From assembly GCF_900169365.1 (NCBI RefSeq), contig NZ_FXZH01000015.1, forward strand, positions 58,422 through 122,421: a stretch of DNA of 64,000 nt. Reading direction: 5' to 3'. Each line of letters opens with the position of its first letter. The stretch's first letter is position 1. The translations under genes were made by a program, and so were the position numbers. Below, one piece after another: positions 63,973 to 64,000 of the stretch. Source of the stretch: Brevibacterium sp. 239c. Lineage in GTDB: Bacteria > Actinomycetota > Actinomycetes > Actinomycetales > Brevibacteriaceae. The notes below the pieces were generated by a model. That model saw nothing but the letters and a program-made list of their open reading frames with translations. It did not search any database and was not told where the DNA came from.

Positions 63973-64000
63973 ACCGGAGTGGCTCCAACCCACAGGCAGC

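Overview
The window comes from a high-G+C actinobacterium. It carries two mycothiol biosynthesis genes (mshA and mshD), a GlnR-type regulator beside mshD, mutT1 beside ppk, and a gpmA - senX3 - regX3 block. These neighbourhoods are conserved in mycobacteria and their relatives. GTG and TTG starts are common, and so are 4-bp start/stop overlaps. The proteins look most like those of Micrococcales such as Brevibacterium, but that placement is an inference.

Left part (1-14.5 kb, mostly minus strand). A partial membrane protein is followed by a PadR regulator that is co-transcribed with an AarF/UbiB-type kinase. A decayed reductase gene and repeats come next. The phosphate block then holds pstS-pstC-pstA-pstB, with a PHO-box-like direct repeat in front of pstS. 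Behind it is the overlapping series glnR-mshD-ppk-mutT1 and a methyltransferase. The PhoU-SenX3-RegX3 regulators of the pst genes lie at the other end of the window (60-63 kb), so the window holds both the output and the likely control of the phosphate response.

Middle (14.7-38.8 kb, almost all plus strand). A housekeeping group (membrane protein, a 38-residue peptide, nitrobindin-like protein, YgfZ-like protein) precedes GABA transaminase and an unusual two-component system with a co-transcribed membrane protein. A 16-kb co-directional accessory cluster follows: PucR regulator, fold-type III PLP decarboxylase, peptide ABC transporter (binding protein interrupted by an in-frame amber codon), cytoplasmic LD-carboxypeptidase, cytoplasmic penicillin-binding-type serine hydrolase, DUF3870, DUF819 membrane protein, M19 dipeptidase, class I amidotransferase, amino-acid permease and a universal stress protein. 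My reading is that this locus imports and dismantles cell-wall-derived or D-amino-acid peptides. It is the best candidate here for an undescribed system.

Right part (38.9-64 kb). Mixed single genes and small operons: thioredoxin-reductase-like flavoprotein, DUF222/HNH nuclease, flavin-dependent monooxygenase, NlpC/P60 hydrolase, aminopeptidase N, FUSC-like protein, a cupin-type XRE regulator divergent from azlCD, DUF2516, hydrolase, mshA, YbjN, a decayed DUF1801 gene, acetyltransferase, BASS transporter, gpmA, a LysR/EamA divergent pair, phoU, senX3-regX3 and a lipoprotein. A three-copy direct repeat sits at the right edge.

Patterns across the window: short tandem DNA repeats (9 to 39 bp) recur between genes and inside coding loops. 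Several genes have a TANNNT box 6-7 nt before the start codon, which suggests leaderless transcripts. Three genes carry inactivating lesions. I saw no tRNA, rRNA, insertion sequence or CRISPR array.
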